This document shows, in pieces, positions 12,856 through 13,257 of a DNA stretch of 13,257 nt (its first letter is position 1; each line of letters begins with the position of its first letter). The position numbers and the translations under genes were made by a program. The stretch is from assembly GCA_003648575.1 (NCBI GenBank), contig QMPN01000061.1:1-13257 (forward strand). The letters are read 5' to 3'. The notes under the pieces are model-generated. The model was not told where the DNA came from. It ran no database searches and saw nothing but the letters and a program-made list of their open reading frames with translations. This DNA is from Bacteroidota bacterium. Lineage in GTDB: Bacteria > Bacteroidota > Bacteroidia > Bacteroidales > B18-G4.

Positions 12856-13257
12856 CTAGTATAATTCAGGAACAAAGGTCTGCTCCTCCATTGGTGGCCT
12901 CACATAACCTTTGCTGATCACCCTCTCAGGAAGAACAAGGTCTTCACGATCGAGGTGTTCATATGGGATCTTTGACAGCAGGTGATGGATGCAATTCAGT
13001 CTTGCTTTTTTCTTGTCATCGGCTTCTACCACCCACCATGGGGAATGCTTGGTATCGGTATAGAAAAACATCTCATCTTTGGCTCTGGAGTATTCAACCC
13101 ACTTGCTCATACTGGCCAGGTCGACCGGGCTGATCTTCCAACGCCGTGTGGGGTCCTCGAGGCGATCTTCAAAGCGCTTTTCCTGTTCTTCAGCGCTCAC
13201 CGAGAACCAGTATTTGATCAATATAATACCTGAATGGATGATCATATGCTCAAAATG
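12856..13257 (-). CDS. ppk2: Polyphosphate kinase 2 family protein, C-terminal part (5' end outside window)
   Basis: PPK2 enzymes use polyphosphate to phosphorylate nucleoside mono- or diphosphates. About 133 residues are visible, and the frame is open to the window edge, beginning HFEHMIIHSGIILIKYWFSV, the known core strand of the family. It continues with SAEEQEKRF, RRWKISPVDLASMSKWVEYS, RAKDEMFFYTDT, PWWVVEADDKKKARLNCIHH and LLSKIPYEHLD. The ATG at 13245 is internal to the conserved core, so it is not the true start. Walker A and B motifs lie in the missing part. The gene converges with the GT-C gene, with nine bases between stops and no recognisable terminator. Which PPK2 class (ADP-, AMP- or GDP-forming) cannot be told from this part. 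Confidence 0.92.
   Translation of the reverse strand, partial: HFEHMIIHSGIILIKYWFSVSAEEQEKRFEDRLEDPTRRWKISPVDLASMSKWVEYSRAKDEMFFYTDTKHSPWWVVEADDKKKARLNCIHHLLSKIPYEHLDREDLVLPERVISKGYVRPPMEEQTFVPELY

Overview
The window looks like chromosomal DNA of a Bacteroidota member, most likely an uncultured relative of the Bacteroidales/Marinilabiliales. Four things point there. The primary sigma factor is the short 287-residue form without region 1.1. Promoters fit the Bacteroidota TAnnTTTG -7 element, with or without a TTG about 20 bases upstream. Start codons have A/T-rich leaders and no Shine-Dalgarno sequence. The secreted proteins (small beta-barrel, Ig/beta-helix lipoprotein, TPR-ended GT-C protein) are of types common in this phylum.

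Bases 1-4555 are a housekeeping block, all on the plus strand: the end of an exported-type protein, then rpsO, pnp, rpoD and rpe. A strong hairpin terminator separates rpoD from rpe and a weaker one lies between rpsO and pnp.

Bases 4556-6060 are a decayed accessory patch. It holds a 34-residue lysine-rich mini-protein, an aspartate/glutamate racemase reduced to its first ~25 residues joined in frame to a later segment, an intact XRE regulator plus four-helix membrane protein pair that overlap by 8 bases, and the 3' end of an aspartate ammonia-lyase gene that also carries an in-frame internal deletion. This suggests a lost D-/L-aspartate catabolic locus.

Bases 6061-12855 hold the dipeptidase pepD, a minus-strand outer-membrane beta-barrel gene, a beta-helix lipoprotein gene, a lipoprotein-type galactose mutarotase gene (galM), and a polytopic GT-C/TPR protein gene closely coupled to galM. 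The last gene, minus strand and running off the right edge, is a polyphosphate kinase 2.

The main unexplained signal is a family of degenerate heptanucleotide repeats. Every intergenic gap from 6060 to 10015 carries tracts with strict 7-base periodicity that fit (GGNNYNN)n on one strand or the other: 6084-6118, 7630-7664, 7682-7709, 8394-8442 and 9925-9980. Three contain copies, in both orientations, of a 16-base core close to GGTACGCGGTACGAGG. One folds into the terminator between the beta-helix gene and galM. They resemble in concept the heptanucleotide STRR elements of cyanobacteria. No CRISPR array, tRNA, rRNA, transposase or phage gene was seen.
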